Below, in pieces: positions 63,372 to 64,000 of a DNA stretch of 64,000 nucleotides; the stretch's first letter is position 1, and each line of letters starts with the position of its first letter. Both the position numbers and the translations under genes were made by a program. Where the stretch lies: positions 1,674,001 to 1,738,000 of the forward strand of contig OX337239.1 of the NCBI GenBank assembly GCA_946965045.2, written 5' to 3'. This DNA comes from Epithemia pelagica. Lineage: Eukaryota > Bacillariophyta > Bacillariophyceae > Surirellales > Surirellaceae. Below the pieces are notes generated by a model, which was not told the DNA's origin, made no database searches, and saw only the letters and a list, made by a program, of their open reading frames with translations.

Positions 63372-64000
63372 TGTCGATGTTCTTTGAATGTTGCGTTTGT
63401 GAAAATATTGAGGATGACGACGACAACAACGACGACAAGAGAAAAATGACAGTCATTCGCTGACGTATGACTTATGACTTAGGAGTAGATAGAGCACATC
63501 TGGAACACGCGAAACTATGTCGGCTATGACCTCACGCGCCCTATGCTAGCAGACAAGGCAGCATTGTAGCTTAGTACTAGCTAAACAGCTCTAGTCCTTG
63601 TTGTTTTGGCGTTTGTCTCTTTTTCAAAAACCCGGGGCAATAAAAACGGTGCTCCCGGTATTAAGCCTCATGACACACACATGATGAAATTTTTGTCATG
63701 TAATTTCCTACTTATCAATCATTATCTTAGCCTGACGAAGAATGTGGTGTACACTACATAACTTCTCAGTCTTGTGAGCCATCGGTAAATAAGGACTAGA
63801 TAGCTGCTCGCCACAATCGGCAATAATATTCTTGAATAGCCCAATTCTCATTATTTGGTCTATTTTACAGTACATTCTAGTACAACATTAGTGCAAAAGT
63901 ACGAGTCGTGCTTCGGTGCTCCCACTCCCACGGGATGGTTCTCGCAAACCACACAAAATGAAGCGGACAAGATGAAGCGGACAAGACGACAAGCGGACAA
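63372..64000. other. intergenic, short reiterations at the window end
   Basis: No gene is seen. The last 40 bp repeat AAGCGGACAA three times, with GAT/GAC spacers, and may begin a minisatellite that continues beyond the window. Confidence 0.4.

Overview
The window looks like nuclear DNA of a diatom, most likely a raphid pennate. Three things point that way: short GT-AG introns of about 100-175 nt; signal peptides followed by an F-containing plastid-cleavage motif (for example VEAF|ST); and diatom-style proteins, namely Pro/Thr-stalked secreted proteins, an M11 gametolysin-like protease and a CCPT...L.CC tail. No prokaryotic operon logic is visible. The genus is an inference.

Positions 1-32272 are ordinary gene-dense host sequence. 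In order they hold a type II membrane sulfotransferase (3 exons), a single-pass membrane protein, an M11 metalloprotease (3 exons), a decayed FMO-DUF6314 fusion pseudogene, a disordered protein with a 56-residue internal duplication, a plastid M41-like protease, a bacterial-type cytosine deaminase, an RMT2-like arginine methyltransferase, an EMAPII/Arc1-type tRNA-binding protein, a large disordered protein, a GT95/SERGT-like glycosyltransferase, proteasome subunit alpha-2 (2 exons), a plastid-type START-like protein and a HAD-like protein.

Positions 32273-57382 are the striking part: five head-to-tail copies of a 4955-bp unit, nearly identical. Each unit carries an 817-aa open frame (zinc knuckle, DUF6729-like zinc ribbon, RNase H-like region with two candidate catalytic Asp). 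About 0.75 kb further on lies a second open frame with the matching C-terminal end (GESKLESWH). I infer one spliced transposase-like gene of about 1161 aa per unit. The 8-mer GCAAAAGG sits at both outer edges of the array and once at every internal junction. Copies 1, 3 and 4 look intact. Copy 2 has a nonsense codon. Copy 5 has a 455-bp deletion and a 778-bp foldback-containing insertion flanked by GTAG. Shared variants are mosaic between copies, which points to recombination or gene conversion within the array. Each unit tail holds a pyrimidine tract and a TATA-like box that faces the next unit, and the last one faces the BOLA2-like gene.

Positions 57383-64000 return to host genes: BOLA2-like (2 exons), a short hypothetical, a plastid-type DUF218-like protein, a membrane-anchored methyltransferase-like protein, and a small Cys-tailed membrane protein. 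The host genes do not form a pathway. The coherent system here is the tandem transposase-like array.
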